NCBI RefSeq assembly: GCF_003056055.1
Contig: NZ_PYFP01000002.1
Location: forward strand, 682,001 to 746,000
Direction: 5' to 3'
Source of the DNA: Glaciimonas sp. PCH181
Lineage (GTDB): Bacteria; Pseudomonadota; Gammaproteobacteria; Burkholderiales; Burkholderiaceae_D
DNA: 64,000 nt
Shown piece after piece: positions 39,188 through 49,736 of the stretch. Numbering within the stretch: the first letter of the stretch is position 1; every line of letters begins with the position of its first letter. Under the pieces are notes generated by a model. It saw only the letters and a program-made list of their open reading frames with translations. It ran no database searches and was not told the origin of the DNA. The translations under genes and the position numbers were made by a program.

Positions 39188-39593
39188 GCACACCTAAAAG
39201 AAATAGAAAGGATAAACAATGTATTTTTTAATAAAAAATTTGCATGCGGCAATTATTTACTTTGAGTAATTGTTTATATAAAACATTTAAATTTATATTC
39301 AAAAATAGTTATTTAATATAAAGGAAATACATAATAGAAATTTCCTATTAAAACTGTTACCTTGAAACAAAAAATTCACATGTTTTAACAACTTTTTTCA
39401 ACGGTTTGTGTTATGTTTTATTAAAGAAATATTGCAAGCGAAAAAATATTAATAAAATAATAATAATTTGATGTTATTCTGCAACGGCTGTTTCTTAAAT
39501 TCCAAACAAAATTAAAATCGGGCGAAAATACGACCGCGTATTTTTGCAAATAATTCATCACCCACAGGGTGTTGTAAAAGATCGGAAAGAGTT
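39188..39593. other. AT-rich divergent regulatory region galE-pelA
   Basis: About 406 bp, strikingly AT-rich (39.2-39.5 kb), with no ORF. It must contain the pel and galE promoters and is a candidate for silencing by H-NS-like proteins and for c-di-GMP-dependent regulators. No well-matched promoter boxes were identified. Confidence 0.5.
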
Positions 39594-42458
39594 ATGCGGC
39601 TTTCAGTCGACTGGGATAATCAATTTTATTACTTTGCAGTAATTTTCACCATTCTATTTATTCTATCAGCCGGCAAAATCTTCGCTGCTGAAAATGTTTC
39701 CTCGCCAGACAACAAGGCGAACTACGCCTTCTATTATGGTGACAACCCACCGATTGCCGAACTGCAAGCGTTCGACAAAGTCGTGCTCGACGCCGATAGC
39801 AACATCAATCCAAACCAGCTGAAAAGCGCCCGCACCCAATGGCTGGCCTATGTCAGCGTGGGCGAAGTTGCCGCTACACGCAGCTATGCAAAAGCGATTC
39901 CGCCAGCATGGTTCATTGGACAAAACACCACCTGGAACTCAAAAGTAATCGATCAATCAGCCGCTGGCTGGCCTGCATTTTTTGTAGAGAAGGTTATCAC
40001 GCCATTGTGGAGCCGGGGCTTTCGCGGTTTTTTTCTCGATACCCTCGATTCTTATCAACTGGTCGCCAAAACTCCTGACGCTATTGCGCAACAGCAGGCC
40101 GGTCTGATCGCCGTCATCAAAGCGATAAAAGCCCGTTACCCCGACGCCAATCTTGTATTCAATCGCGGCTTTGAAATATTGCCGCAAGTCAGTAACTTAG
40201 CCTCCGCAGTAGCGTTGGAATCACTCTTCAGCGCCTGGGACGAAGGCAGCAAGCGCTATATAGATGTCCCCGAAAACGATCGGCAATGGTTACTCGGCCA
40301 AGTAAAAACTATTCAAGACACTTATCACTTGCCAGTGATATCGATTGATTATTGCGCACCGGGAAACCGCGCCTGCGCTGATAGCACCGTTGCCAAGATA
40401 AACAAATTAGGCATTACCCCGTATGTCGCCGATGGCGGCTTGCAAACGGTTGGGTCAGGACGCGTCGGCGTTGTCCCACGCCGCATTCTGATCGTCCAGA
40501 ATCTGGCGGAGGATATCAACATCGATAACTCGGATGGGGTGCGCTTTCTGGCCACGCCGCTTAACTATCTTGGTTATAAAGTTGAATATGCCGACATGAA
40601 GGATACGTTGCCCTCGAATGTCTCTTCCGACATTTATGCAGGGATCGTCGTATGGGCTAACGGTCCCATGGGAACGTCGTCACCCAAGTTCATCAAGTGG
40701 CTAAAAGACAGCATGACAACCGGCGTGCGCGTCGCCTTCATGAACCAGTTTGGCGCACCGGTCGATAGCGCACTAGGCCAACTACTGGGCTTAAAATCTG
40801 TCCCCGGTCGGCCACGCGGTCCGCTCAAGGTCGAGTCAAAAGATCCTATGATGGGCTTTGAAATCATGCCACCCGGCGAACGTCGCGACGCCGTCGGCGT
40901 GCTAGCAGGACGTGGCAGCACATCGTTGCTGCGGCTGCGTGCCGATGCGTACGCGGTCGACGCCGCAGCGATTACACCTTGGGGCGGTTATGTATTGTCA
41001 CCGTATGCCGTCTACGCCATGGATGACATTCAAAAAAATAGCTGGGCGATCCAGCCGATTGAATTTTTCCGCCGTGCATTAAATTTAACGCTGCTGCCAG
41101 TGCCGGATACCACCACTGAAAATGGTCGACGCTTATTGATGGCGCACGTTGATGGCGACGGTTATGCATCGCGTAACGAATTTTTTCCCGGCGGTTTTCC
41201 GGGCGAATCGCTCTACAAAGACGTCTGGGAAAAATACAAAATTCCTACGACGCTATCGATTGTAGAAGGCGAAGTCGGCGCCAAAGGCATGTATCCCAAC
41301 CTGACGCCACAACTGGAAGCGCTGGCCAAGCGTATGTTTGCCCTGCCCTACGTAGAAATTGGCAGCCATACCTACTCGCATCCTTTTGAGTGGGACGCTA
41401 CCGTCAAGCATCAACGAATCTCCGAAGGAAAAGCCGGACCAAACGCCGTCCAGACCGAAGATTTTCATCTGAATATTCCCGGCTATATTTACAATCTGGA
41501 CCGCGAAATCACCGGCACCCTGAATTACATCAACAGCACACTGACCACCAAAAACAAACCGGTGGCAATATTGCTGTGGCCGGGCAGTTGCGATCCTCCG
41601 GCCGATGCCGTCAGAAAGGTCTACGCGGCCGGAGTACTGAACATGAACGGCGGCGACACCCTGATCACCAAAAACAACGCCAGCTGGACCGCCATCGCGC
41701 CGTTGGGCGTCAACAAAGGTCCGGGCGCATATCAGATCTATGCACCCAACCAGAATGAAGACTTGTACACCAACGAGTGGACCGGACCTTTCTACGGCTT
41801 CGAACGCGTGATCGAAACCTTCCAGATGACCGATTTGCCACTGCGTTTCAAGCCAGTCGACATCTATTACCACATGTATAGCGGCACCAAATTAGCCGCA
41901 CTGAAAGCTTTGCAACGGGTCTACGACTACGCGCTGTCACAGCCGAATTTTCCGATATACGCTACGGAATATGTGCGCAAAGTCATCGATTTTGAAAATA
42001 TGTCGATTGCGCGCGAAGGCGACAACTGGATCGTCAGAAGCGCCGGCGACCTGCGCACATTACGCATCCCAACTGGCGCGACACCAAATCTGGACAGCGC
42101 AGAAGGCGTCGCTGGTTACGCCGCAGGACCGGGCGGCACTTACGTCCATCTGGCTGGCGACACAGCGCGATTTTCAATCGGCACCGCCACTCCTGCTTCC
42201 GTTGCTGCGCCTTATCTGGCCGACGCCAATGGTCGTATTTCGAATCTGGTAAAAACCGGCAATACGCTGTCGTTCGATTTCAAATCACACGTAAAACCTA
42301 TTCTGCGCCTGGCGCAAACGGGATCATGCAACGTTACCGTAGACGGAAAAGCAGTGCGTTTAACAAAAGAAAACTCCCTAAGCCGTGTTGATTTCCCGTT
42401 GCAGTCAGTCGTCGCTGCCGATGGGCTACGTCATATAGAGGTCCGCTGTGGCAATTAA
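39594..42458 (+). CDS. pelA: Pel polysaccharide deacetylase and glycoside hydrolase PelA
   Basis: 954-residue periplasmic Pel modification enzyme. Signal sequence (FAVIFTILFILSAGKIFA); GH166-type hydrolase domain at ~45-280 with candidate acids D149 (GFFLDTLDSY) and E209 (ALESLFSAW); a middle reductase-like region (~290-480); a deacetylase domain with HVDGDGY near 518-524 and the metal-binding SHTYSHP near 591-597; a beta-rich C-terminus. In Pseudomonas this protein partly deacetylates and trims Pel. The length matches the 948 aa of P. aeruginosa. Ribosome site GGAAAGAG before ATG 39594. First gene of pelABCDEFG; pelB overlaps by 11 bases. Confidence 0.95.
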   Translation: MRLSVDWDNQFYYFAVIFTILFILSAGKIFAAENVSSPDNKANYAFYYGDNPPIAELQAFDKVVLDADSNINPNQLKSARTQWLAYVSVGEVAATRSYAKAIPPAWFIGQNTTWNSKVIDQSAAGWPAFFVEKVITPLWSRGFRGFFLDTLDSYQLVAKTPDAIAQQQAGLIAVIKAIKARYPDANLVFNRGFEILPQVSNLASAVALESLFSAWDEGSKRYIDVPENDRQWLLGQVKTIQDTYHLPVISIDYCAPGNRACADSTVAKINKLGITPYVADGGLQTVGSGRVGVVPRRILIVQNLAEDINIDNSDGVRFLATPLNYLGYKVEYADMKDTLPSNVSSDIYAGIVVWANGPMGTSSPKFIKWLKDSMTTGVRVAFMNQFGAPVDSALGQLLGLKSVPGRPRGPLKVESKDPMMGFEIMPPGERRDAVGVLAGRGSTSLLRLRADAYAVDAAAITPWGGYVLSPYAVYAMDDIQKNSWAIQPIEFFRRALNLTLLPVPDTTTENGRRLLMAHVDGDGYASRNEFFPGGFPGESLYKDVWEKYKIPTTLSIVEGEVGAKGMYPNLTPQLEALAKRMFALPYVEIGSHTYSHPFEWDATVKHQRISEGKAGPNAVQTEDFHLNIPGYIYNLDREITGTLNYINSTLTTKNKPVAILLWPGSCDPPADAVRKVYAAGVLNMNGGDTLITKNNASWTAIAPLGVNKGPGAYQIYAPNQNEDLYTNEWTGPFYGFERVIETFQMTDLPLRFKPVDIYYHMYSGTKLAALKALQRVYDYALSQPNFPIYATEYVRKVIDFENMSIAREGDNWIVRSAGDLRTLRIPTGATPNLDSAEGVAGYAAGPGGTYVHLAGDTARFSIGTATPASVAAPYLADANGRISNLVKTGNTLSFDFKSHVKPILRLAQTGSCNVTVDGKAVRLTKENSLSRVDFPLQSVVAADGLRHIEVRCGN

Positions 42459-45400
42459 ACGAGAACGTCTGGTCCATCCTTTCTTCATTGCGCTATTCGG
42501 CGCACTGATCGCTTTTACGCTGGGCCTGATGCTGCCGCATGAACGTCTGGTGCAGCGCCTCAAAAATGCGGAGGGCAACGCGCTCAGCGTGGCCTATCTT
42601 GAAGCATGGTTACGGATCAAACGTGACGATCTGGAACTGGTCAGCGTCCTCGCTCGCCAATATATCCAGTCCGGTCGGCTGACAGAGGCCGATCCGCTGG
42701 TGGCGCGCCTGCTCACCGCCACAGACCCTACTATCCGCGGCAATGCCCTGCTGCTGGAAATTCAAATCGCCGAACAACGCGCCTATGCGCTACAGCCGGA
42801 AGACCCGCAGCGGATTGCGTTGCTAGAAAAAATCGGCACCATGATGACGCAAGCCAAAACGTTCACATGGGAACCCGTCACGCTGCAAAACCTGGCTGTC
42901 AAATCACGCGCACTGAATCTGCTGGATTTATCTGCTGAGTTTTATCGTCGTCTGGCTCTGGTGGATCCCAAACATGCTGGTGAATGGCAAATGCTGGCGG
43001 GTGAACTATCGCTGGAAAACAGCAAATATCGCGATGCGGCAAACGCCTCCTTTGCGGCACAGGCAGCCTCAACCTCGCTCGCAGAACAACGCACTTACTT
43101 TTTATCCGGTCTGCGCGCATTGCAAGCCGGTAATCTGATGCAACTGGCAATGTCGGAAGCGCAGGAACACGCCGGTCCCTATCTGGAAAACGACGCAGAA
43201 ACATTGCGTTTTCTCACCAACCTTGCGCGCTCCGCCAATCGTCCAGACCTGGCTGAAAAATACGCCAAACGCTTGCTGAGCGTGATGCAAACCAGCGCGA
43301 TCAACGCCATCGACAGAATGCAAATGGCCGACACGTTTGTGTTGATGCACGCCAGCAGCGACGGCAGCAACCCCGCCGCCGATCAGCCGGTGTATCTGGA
43401 TGGCGTTAAAGGGAATGCATTAAGAAAAGCGCTAGACCGCGACCATCCCGCAGGGATTCTGCGGGTCGCCGCCAACGCCACCAATTCAGCTACGCCAGCA
43501 CCCGCGCAAGCGAGTCCGGCGGTCAAAAAAAATACCGCGCCCGCTGCGCCTGTCGAAAAACCGAAAACAGATACCCCGAAATCAACGCAAAACGACGATT
43601 TCGAACTCACTTACAACGTTTTTCTCTCCAATCAAAACCTGACCGAAGCCTTGCGCGTGGCCGAGGCAGCTAACCGGCGGACTCCCGGCGATCCGCTATG
43701 GATGCGCCGCCGCGCGATGGTCAATGAGTGGAAGGGTCAGGCACCGCAGGCATTGCAAGCATGGCTGGACATGGCCCACGCCACCAATAGTCCCGAGGCA
43801 TGGCAAGCCGTATTGCGGCTGGCGCCCGGGCTCAATAACGATGCTGTCTATCTGGAAGCATTGCGCCATCAAGCCGGTAGCGCACGTTCTGAGCTGGTGT
43901 TGATTGATCAAATTGTTGGCACTTACGAGCGGCTGGATCAGGCTGACAAAGCGCTGGCATTCCTCGATGCGCAAATGAATAAAACCGCCTATCGCAAAGA
44001 ATTGCTGGAACGCTATGCAGCGCTGGCCGAACGTACTGGCGACGACGATCTTGCGCTGCGTTCGTATCTGCGTCTTAACCGTGAATACGGACCGCAAACC
44101 CCTTACGCATTAAAGCTGGCAAATATCTATAGCGCACGCGGTGATTTTGTCGCTGCCTGCGACGTGCTGCTGGCAGTACAAAACAAGGTCGATGCCGCCG
44201 ATGTCTTTTTTTGGCGTGCGCTGATCCAGAGCGCCGTGCGTGCTGAGCGTGACGATGTCGCCCGCGAAGCCTCGCGCCATCTGGTTACCAGTCAACAAGC
44301 TACACCGGGCGACATGGAAAACATCATCAGTCTGTGGGATGAGTATCCGATTGATGCGGCGCGGTTGGCAGAAAGTTCTTTCCGCAAAACCGGCAATATC
44401 GTCTCGTTGCAAGAAGCGGTTTATCAGTATTCCCGCGCCAGAGCATGGCAGCGGATTGATGCGCTGCTCAACTCGCTGACCTTGGAACAAACTGAAGCAG
44501 CCGAGAAATCGCCAGAATTTTTGATGGCCAAGGCAGAGTTTCTGCGACAAACCGGACGTAACGATGACGCGCTGGCCACCTTGCGCACTGTCATCGCAGT
44601 GAATGACACCGCCGGCGACGCACGCGCTGCCTTTATCTGGGCGCTGACGGACCGCGGCACTGACATCGAATTGCGGGCCACACTCAAGCGCTGGCGTGAC
44701 GATGCCGAGAACGACTCAGAATTGTGGGCACCGTACGCAGCGGGCTATACGCGTCTGTATGACCGCGCCAACGCCCTCCATTTCTTGAACAAACAAGGTC
44801 CGGAAAAACTGAACGACCCATTGTTTGCGCTTACCTACGCCGATGCGCTGGAAGAATTAGGGCAACCGGACCGCGCCTGGCAAATTCGCCGCCGGGCATG
44901 GCTGGAGATATCCAAACGTCGCGCTGTATTACTCGGCACAAGTCCCGGTTCAGGCAAGAAACCACAGCAAGTTGCAAGCGCTGGCAATACAGCCAATGAT
45001 AAAGATGCCGATGACGACAGCGAAGTGGAAATCAGCCTGCAAAGCGTCGAGAATCAAGCCGAAATGCGCGCCCGCAGCGTCACGCTGGCACAAACGTTTG
45101 CCGGCGGTGATTTCTCGCGCAATCTGCTGACCCATGTATTACGCCAAAACCTCGCCGATCAAGCCAGTGCACCGGGCGGTCAAACGTTCTCGATTCAAGG
45201 ACTTGGGTTAGCCACCGACGACATCAAAATCGGCCCTGCCAAAGCACCGGTATATTCGGAAGCAGTCGCCGAAGATGTCGCGTTGACATGGTCGTTATCC
45301 AACGAACCGTATGAGCTGGCACGCGCATGGATGGCGCAACGCTATGCCGCTCAGCTGGAGCGCCCGGCCTTTGCGGAAATAGCGATTGCCCTCGCCGCCG

Positions 45401-46506
45401 ACGACATCCCCGCGATGGAAAAATTGCTGGCTGACAATCCTGATCGTCTGCCACTGTTGAATCGTATCGATGCCAACATTCGGCTCGACCGCAGCAGAGA
45501 AGCGCAACGTCTGGCGTTTAACGGACTGGACAAAAATCCTGACAACGAAGAACTGCAATCCCGGTTCACCGAAACCGCTTTAGTCAATGCGAACTATGTC
45601 GAAGCCGGCGCCACATCGTTCCGGCAAAGTCCGCTGCGCTTCGTGGAAAGCGATTTAACGCTGAAGCAGCATGTCACCGAACATCTCAGCGTGATCATCA
45701 AAGAAGCCATCCGCAATCAGCATAGCGACGATCTGACGCAATTAATCAATGTTCCCCATCAGGATAGAAGCCTGAAGCTGGGCCTGAACTATAAAACTAC
45801 CAATACCGATCTGTTATTTGAAGCTGGCACCCGTAATGCCGTAAAAACCTTTGGACAAGCACGGTTTGCAGGCAGCTGGAAAGAGCTTGACGCCCTGACC
45901 TGGAACGCTGGATTGGGCCTCAACCAAGAAGCCACCGACTCGCCGCAATTACGCATCGGCGGCATGAAAGATGTCGCCTCCCTTGGTGCCAACTGGCGCA
46001 TCGGCACGCATGATTTTATTCAGGGTCAGGTCGAAGCATCCCGCTATTACGCACAAGACAGAACCGCCATCGGCAGCGGCACCCAGTTTGAAATCGAAGC
46101 CGGTCATCGCTTCCGGATCGAGTATCCCGATTTCACGCTGCGCGCCGTCGCCACCCGCGCCAATTACACCGTCAGCGGCGACGCTGGCACACTGTTTGGC
46201 CACCTCTCACCCGACGGCACAGCCACCGTCGCCGAGGTCATGCCAGCCAGCTTTACCCAAGCCGGTCTGGTATTTAGTTTCGGCATGGACTTGCAAGAAA
46301 ACTATACCCGCGCATGGCGACCATTTCTAGAAGTCGGCCTGCTGCATGACACCCGCGAAGGATGGGTCCGCAACGCGCGGGTAGGAGTGGCCGGATCGGT
46401 GTTGGGTAACGATCACGCAATGCTGTACTACACGCATGACCGCTCCGCCCAAAACGGTGGCTCTCCGGCTTCGGAATTTGGTGTGCGATATCGCTGGAAT
46501 TTCTAA
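42448..46506 (+). CDS. pelB: Pel export outer-membrane porin with TPR domain, PelB
   Basis: 1352 residues, longer than P. aeruginosa PelB (about 1190). N-terminal membrane helix (~12-28), a long alpha-helical TPR region (~40-1000) that in homologues binds PelA, and a C-terminal 16-strand-type beta barrel (~1100-1352) ending YRWNF with the terminal Phe of outer-membrane proteins. An Ala/Pro/Lys-rich insert at ~345-385 (ATPAPAQASPAVKKNTAPAA) is probably disordered and adds length. GTG start at 42448 with AGAGG six bases upstream, overlapping pelA. Confidence 0.94.
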   Translation: MAIKRERLVHPFFIALFGALIAFTLGLMLPHERLVQRLKNAEGNALSVAYLEAWLRIKRDDLELVSVLARQYIQSGRLTEADPLVARLLTATDPTIRGNALLLEIQIAEQRAYALQPEDPQRIALLEKIGTMMTQAKTFTWEPVTLQNLAVKSRALNLLDLSAEFYRRLALVDPKHAGEWQMLAGELSLENSKYRDAANASFAAQAASTSLAEQRTYFLSGLRALQAGNLMQLAMSEAQEHAGPYLENDAETLRFLTNLARSANRPDLAEKYAKRLLSVMQTSAINAIDRMQMADTFVLMHASSDGSNPAADQPVYLDGVKGNALRKALDRDHPAGILRVAANATNSATPAPAQASPAVKKNTAPAAPVEKPKTDTPKSTQNDDFELTYNVFLSNQNLTEALRVAEAANRRTPGDPLWMRRRAMVNEWKGQAPQALQAWLDMAHATNSPEAWQAVLRLAPGLNNDAVYLEALRHQAGSARSELVLIDQIVGTYERLDQADKALAFLDAQMNKTAYRKELLERYAALAERTGDDDLALRSYLRLNREYGPQTPYALKLANIYSARGDFVAACDVLLAVQNKVDAADVFFWRALIQSAVRAERDDVAREASRHLVTSQQATPGDMENIISLWDEYPIDAARLAESSFRKTGNIVSLQEAVYQYSRARAWQRIDALLNSLTLEQTEAAEKSPEFLMAKAEFLRQTGRNDDALATLRTVIAVNDTAGDARAAFIWALTDRGTDIELRATLKRWRDDAENDSELWAPYAAGYTRLYDRANALHFLNKQGPEKLNDPLFALTYADALEELGQPDRAWQIRRRAWLEISKRRAVLLGTSPGSGKKPQQVASAGNTANDKDADDDSEVEISLQSVENQAEMRARSVTLAQTFAGGDFSRNLLTHVLRQNLADQASAPGGQTFSIQGLGLATDDIKIGPAKAPVYSEAVAEDVALTWSLSNEPYELARAWMAQRYAAQLERPAFAEIAIALAADDIPAMEKLLADNPDRLPLLNRIDANIRLDRSREAQRLAFNGLDKNPDNEELQSRFTETALVNANYVEAGATSFRQSPLRFVESDLTLKQHVTEHLSVIIKEAIRNQHSDDLTQLINVPHQDRSLKLGLNYKTTNTDLLFEAGTRNAVKTFGQARFAGSWKELDALTWNAGLGLNQEATDSPQLRIGGMKDVASLGANWRIGTHDFIQGQVEASRYYAQDRTAIGSGTQFEIEAGHRFRIEYPDFTLRAVATRANYTVSGDAGTLFGHLSPDGTATVAEVMPASFTQAGLVFSFGMDLQENYTRAWRPFLEVGLLHDTREGWVRNARVGVAGSVLGNDHAMLYYTHDRSAQNGGSPASEFGVRYRWNF

Positions 46507-46584
46507 TAGGTTTCTCAGGTTTTTTGAATACTGCTTAATCCGTATCACAAAGAACGACAAAATTACATTTACTTGGAGGTAGCA

Positions 46585-47163
46585 ATGATTACTTTTTCCC
46601 AGCTCGTCAATCGCCGCATGGGCTTATCTGTACATTCGTCGATACGCTCGTCCGTACTTGCCGTCACCTTTATGGCAGCTACCGCCCTCAGCGGCTGCGC
46701 AGTGATTAAATCCACCTCGGCGGTAGACGTGCAGCGCGGCGACAGTATCGCGCTGCTGCCGATCATCAACCTGACCGAAACACCGCAGGCTGGTGCACGT
46801 GCAGAAGTGCTGGTAGAAACACTACTACAAGCTGACGGCTTCACCCAATTGAAGCACTACGCTGGCACCGTCAACAGCGATACGCTATTTCAAAATATTG
46901 ACCGCGACGCGGTGGAGCAAGCCACCGCCACCGCACGCACGCAAAAAGCCAAATACGGCCTGACCGGATCGGTTCAGGAATGGCGCTATAAAGTCGGCGT
47001 TGATGGCGAGCCTGCAGTCGGCATTTCGCTCAAACTGATCAATATCGAGACCGGCGAAGTCGTCTGGACAGCCTCCGGCAGCCGTTCTGGCTGGAGCCGC
47101 GATGCTGTCTCTGGCGTGGCCCAAAAACTCATCGGTCAGCTATTAAGTTCTTTGGCTAAATGA
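46585..47163 (+). CDS. pelC: Pel outer-membrane lipoprotein PelC
   Basis: 192-residue lipoprotein: signal peptide and lipobox ALSGC at about residue 31-35. The mature part (RGDSIALLPIINLTETPQAG; YGLTGSVQEWRYKVG; GEVVWTASGSRSGWSRDAV) matches PelC, which forms a twelve-subunit periplasmic ring under PelB. ATG at 46585 has TTGGAGGT upstream; a codon at 46573 reads through that ribosome site and is rejected. Confidence 0.93.
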   Translation: MITFSQLVNRRMGLSVHSSIRSSVLAVTFMAATALSGCAVIKSTSAVDVQRGDSIALLPIINLTETPQAGARAEVLVETLLQADGFTQLKHYAGTVNSDTLFQNIDRDAVEQATATARTQKAKYGLTGSVQEWRYKVGVDGEPAVGISLKLINIETGEVVWTASGSRSGWSRDAVSGVAQKLIGQLLSSLAK

Positions 47164-47284
47164 AGCACGCCGCTGGCAATCGATTGTCAATGCAGCGTCA
47201 ATAAGTAAGTAATAAATCAGCAGATCAGCAATATGTGATTAGCACGCAATAGTTGCCATTGAATTGCCAGTAAGAGGGGAAATT

Positions 47285-48742
47285 ATGAACGCACCGCAAT
47301 ACAAACCGGTTCTGCCGCAGACACCAGAAGCGTCCAACGATCCGGATCTGCTATCGCCGCACCAAGAGCACACCGGCTATCTGCGCGGCATTAAGACGCC
47401 GAGCCGCTATAGTCGTTTGCTGGCGCCCGGCATCACCGGCGTAGGTGCGATTGTCGAATCGGCAGCGTTGATGCTGATTGCGCTGGGACTTGGCTATGCT
47501 TTCTCGCCCGAAGACCCATTGCTGCTGCGTCTGAGTTTTCCCTATGCCTGGATTTTGCCGCTGATTCTGGCCCTGCGCTACGGCTCTATGATGGGCGTAT
47601 TGAGCGGATTGGTCGTGGTGGCCGGATGGCTTTTCCTTTACGCTGGCTTCGGTCCGATACCGTCGGTCGCCTCACCGTTGTTCCCGCGCGACTTCTTTAT
47701 CGGCGGTTTTTTGCTGGTGTTTATTGCCGGTCAATACGGCGATATTTGGGCCGTCCGTCTGGCACGCTCAAACGTGGTCAATGGCTATCTCAGCGACCGC
47801 CTGAGTGCGCTCACCAAAAATCATTTTCTGCTGCGTCTTTCGCACGAACGGTTAGAAAACGACTTACTGGCAAAACCCACCACTTTGCGCGACACCCTCT
47901 CGCAATTGCGTGACGTGGTATTAGCCGACAGCGATCATACCGTCGACCTGCCGAGCGCAGCGCAGTTGGTCCAGCTAGCCGCCCATGCCTGCCAGCTCGA
48001 AACAGCGGCGTTATACGTCGTCAACAATGGCAGAGTCGGCACAGTCGCCTCAGGCAAGGTCGGGCAGCCATTCCCATTGAATCACGATGATCCTTTGTTC
48101 AAGATGTGCCTGGACAAAAAAACGCTGGTGCATCTGCAATCGGCAGAACTGCAAGACGATCAAAAAACCCACTACGTTGCGTGCGTGCCAGTCCTTAGCG
48201 GCACCGACGATTTGATCGGTATATTAGTCGTCAAGCGGATGCCATTTTTATCCCTGAATTATGAGAATTTACAATTTTTGCTGGTGCTGATGGGGTATTA
48301 CGCCGACGGTGCGCGGCACGCTCAGGCTACCCGCCAAATTCTCAAAATGGTTCCCGATTGCCCGCAGGATTTCGCGCTCGACTATGTCCGTCTTGCCCGC
48401 CTGCAGAAAGAAACCGGCGTCGAATCGCATATCCTGGCGCTGCGCTTTGGTGAGCATGACATGCAAGAAATCCTCTCGACGCATGTCACCCGTGGACTGC
48501 GTTCGCTGGATATGGCGTGGCCGCTGCAAATTGGCAAAAGCACGGTGCTGATTATCCTGATTCCGCTTTCTGGCGCGAACGCTGTATCCGGCTATCTGCT
48601 GCGCGTGGAAGAAGGCATGCGCGCCAACTTTGGTGCCGATTTTGGACAAGCAAAAGTCACCGTTCAATCGATGAGAGTCGGCGCAGAAAACGGCGAAGAT
48701 GCCTTACAGCATCTGGTCACAAGGATGCAGATTCATGGATAA
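47285..48742 (+). CDS. pelD: c-di-GMP receptor PelD
   Basis: 485-residue inner-membrane protein: four helices (~55-165), a GAF domain (~205-340) and a degenerate GGDEF domain. The inhibitory-site motif RxxD is present as R406-S-L-D409 (RGLRSLDMAW), with an Arg 34 residues later (YLLRVEEG) that may match the second c-di-GMP contact of the Pseudomonas protein. So c-di-GMP activation of Pel synthesis is expected. Start ATG 47285 with AAGAGGGGAAA. pelE overlaps by eight bases. Confidence 0.94.
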   Translation: MNAPQYKPVLPQTPEASNDPDLLSPHQEHTGYLRGIKTPSRYSRLLAPGITGVGAIVESAALMLIALGLGYAFSPEDPLLLRLSFPYAWILPLILALRYGSMMGVLSGLVVVAGWLFLYAGFGPIPSVASPLFPRDFFIGGFLLVFIAGQYGDIWAVRLARSNVVNGYLSDRLSALTKNHFLLRLSHERLENDLLAKPTTLRDTLSQLRDVVLADSDHTVDLPSAAQLVQLAAHACQLETAALYVVNNGRVGTVASGKVGQPFPLNHDDPLFKMCLDKKTLVHLQSAELQDDQKTHYVACVPVLSGTDDLIGILVVKRMPFLSLNYENLQFLLVLMGYYADGARHAQATRQILKMVPDCPQDFALDYVRLARLQKETGVESHILALRFGEHDMQEILSTHVTRGLRSLDMAWPLQIGKSTVLIILIPLSGANAVSGYLLRVEEGMRANFGADFGQAKVTVQSMRVGAENGEDALQHLVTRMQIHG

Positions 48743-49736
48743 CCCAGTCAACAAGCTAGGTGACCTTGCGCAGACTAATCACGGGCTGTTTTCCTTTCTG
48801 CATTCCTACTTTACCGGCAACGACGAACAGGTATTAATCAGCCTTTTTCTATTGCAAGGAATTGTCGCTTTAATAGTTACCGTCATCGCGCTTTTTATAT
48901 TGCCGAAAAAATATAGACAGCAATGGCGCAAGTCCGGCCCATATCTGTTTATTTTTTCGCTAGCCGTACCTTTCGGCGCGTTGTTGGTGTGCTTGCCCAG
49001 CATCTGGCTGGCGCGCCGCTTCCCGGTCAATATCGAACTGAAAGATATTGGCGAAGTCGCTCTGCCAACATTTGTTCCGCAACTGGTATCGCGGGTGAAA
49101 CACGGCGGCGGCGCACGCCTGCGGGTACAACTGGAAAACGTTGCCGCGCCAGTCGCCGAACGGATGGCAGCGTTAGTCGCTATTCAAGCCATGCAAAAAC
49201 GTACCGCCAGCCCAATCTTGCGCGGCCTGTTATCCGACTCGGTCGAAGATGTCCGGCTGCTGGTTTACGGCATGCTGGATGGCGCAGAAAAAGAAATTAC
49301 GCAACAAATTCATACCGCTTTCCCGGCATTGGCCGCAGCCAGTAACGACGCCGAACTATGCGCCGCCAATCACCGGCTTGCGGATCTGTATTGGGAACTC
49401 ATTTATCAGAATCTGGTACAAGACGATATTTATCGCTACACCGCCGAACAGGCCGAAAAATACGCCTTCGCCGCCCTCACACTTGATCACACCATCGCGC
49501 CGCTGTGGTATATGCGCGGTCGCTTAGCGCTAATGCGTGGCATCCCCGATCTGGCGGAAGGTTTTCTAAAACTGGCCGGTACTTACCATTTTCCGCATGA
49601 TCGGCTGCTACCGCGCTTAGCCGAAGCAGCGTATCTGCGCGGCGATTATCAACATGTCCGCAGCGCCTTTCTTGGATTTCGGAATCAGTCGATGCTGCCA
49701 TCCCTAAAACCACTCCAGCTCTATTGGACATCATGA
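48735..49736 (+). CDS. pelE: Pel biosynthesis protein PelE
   Basis: 333-residue inner-membrane protein: two helices (~28-48 and ~60-82) and a cytoplasmic TPR-like helical domain (VAERMAALVAIQAMQKR onward, then AEQAEKYAFAALTLDHTIAP). PelE bridges PelD, PelF and PelG in the synthase complex. ATG 48735 follows AAGGAT; an earlier frame start at 48699 lies inside pelD. Stop and pelF start overlap (ATGA). Confidence 0.9.
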   Translation: MDNPVNKLGDLAQTNHGLFSFLHSYFTGNDEQVLISLFLLQGIVALIVTVIALFILPKKYRQQWRKSGPYLFIFSLAVPFGALLVCLPSIWLARRFPVNIELKDIGEVALPTFVPQLVSRVKHGGGARLRVQLENVAAPVAERMAALVAIQAMQKRTASPILRGLLSDSVEDVRLLVYGMLDGAEKEITQQIHTAFPALAAASNDAELCAANHRLADLYWELIYQNLVQDDIYRYTAEQAEKYAFAALTLDHTIAPLWYMRGRLALMRGIPDLAEGFLKLAGTYHFPHDRLLPRLAEAAYLRGDYQHVRSAFLGFRNQSMLPSLKPLQLYWTS

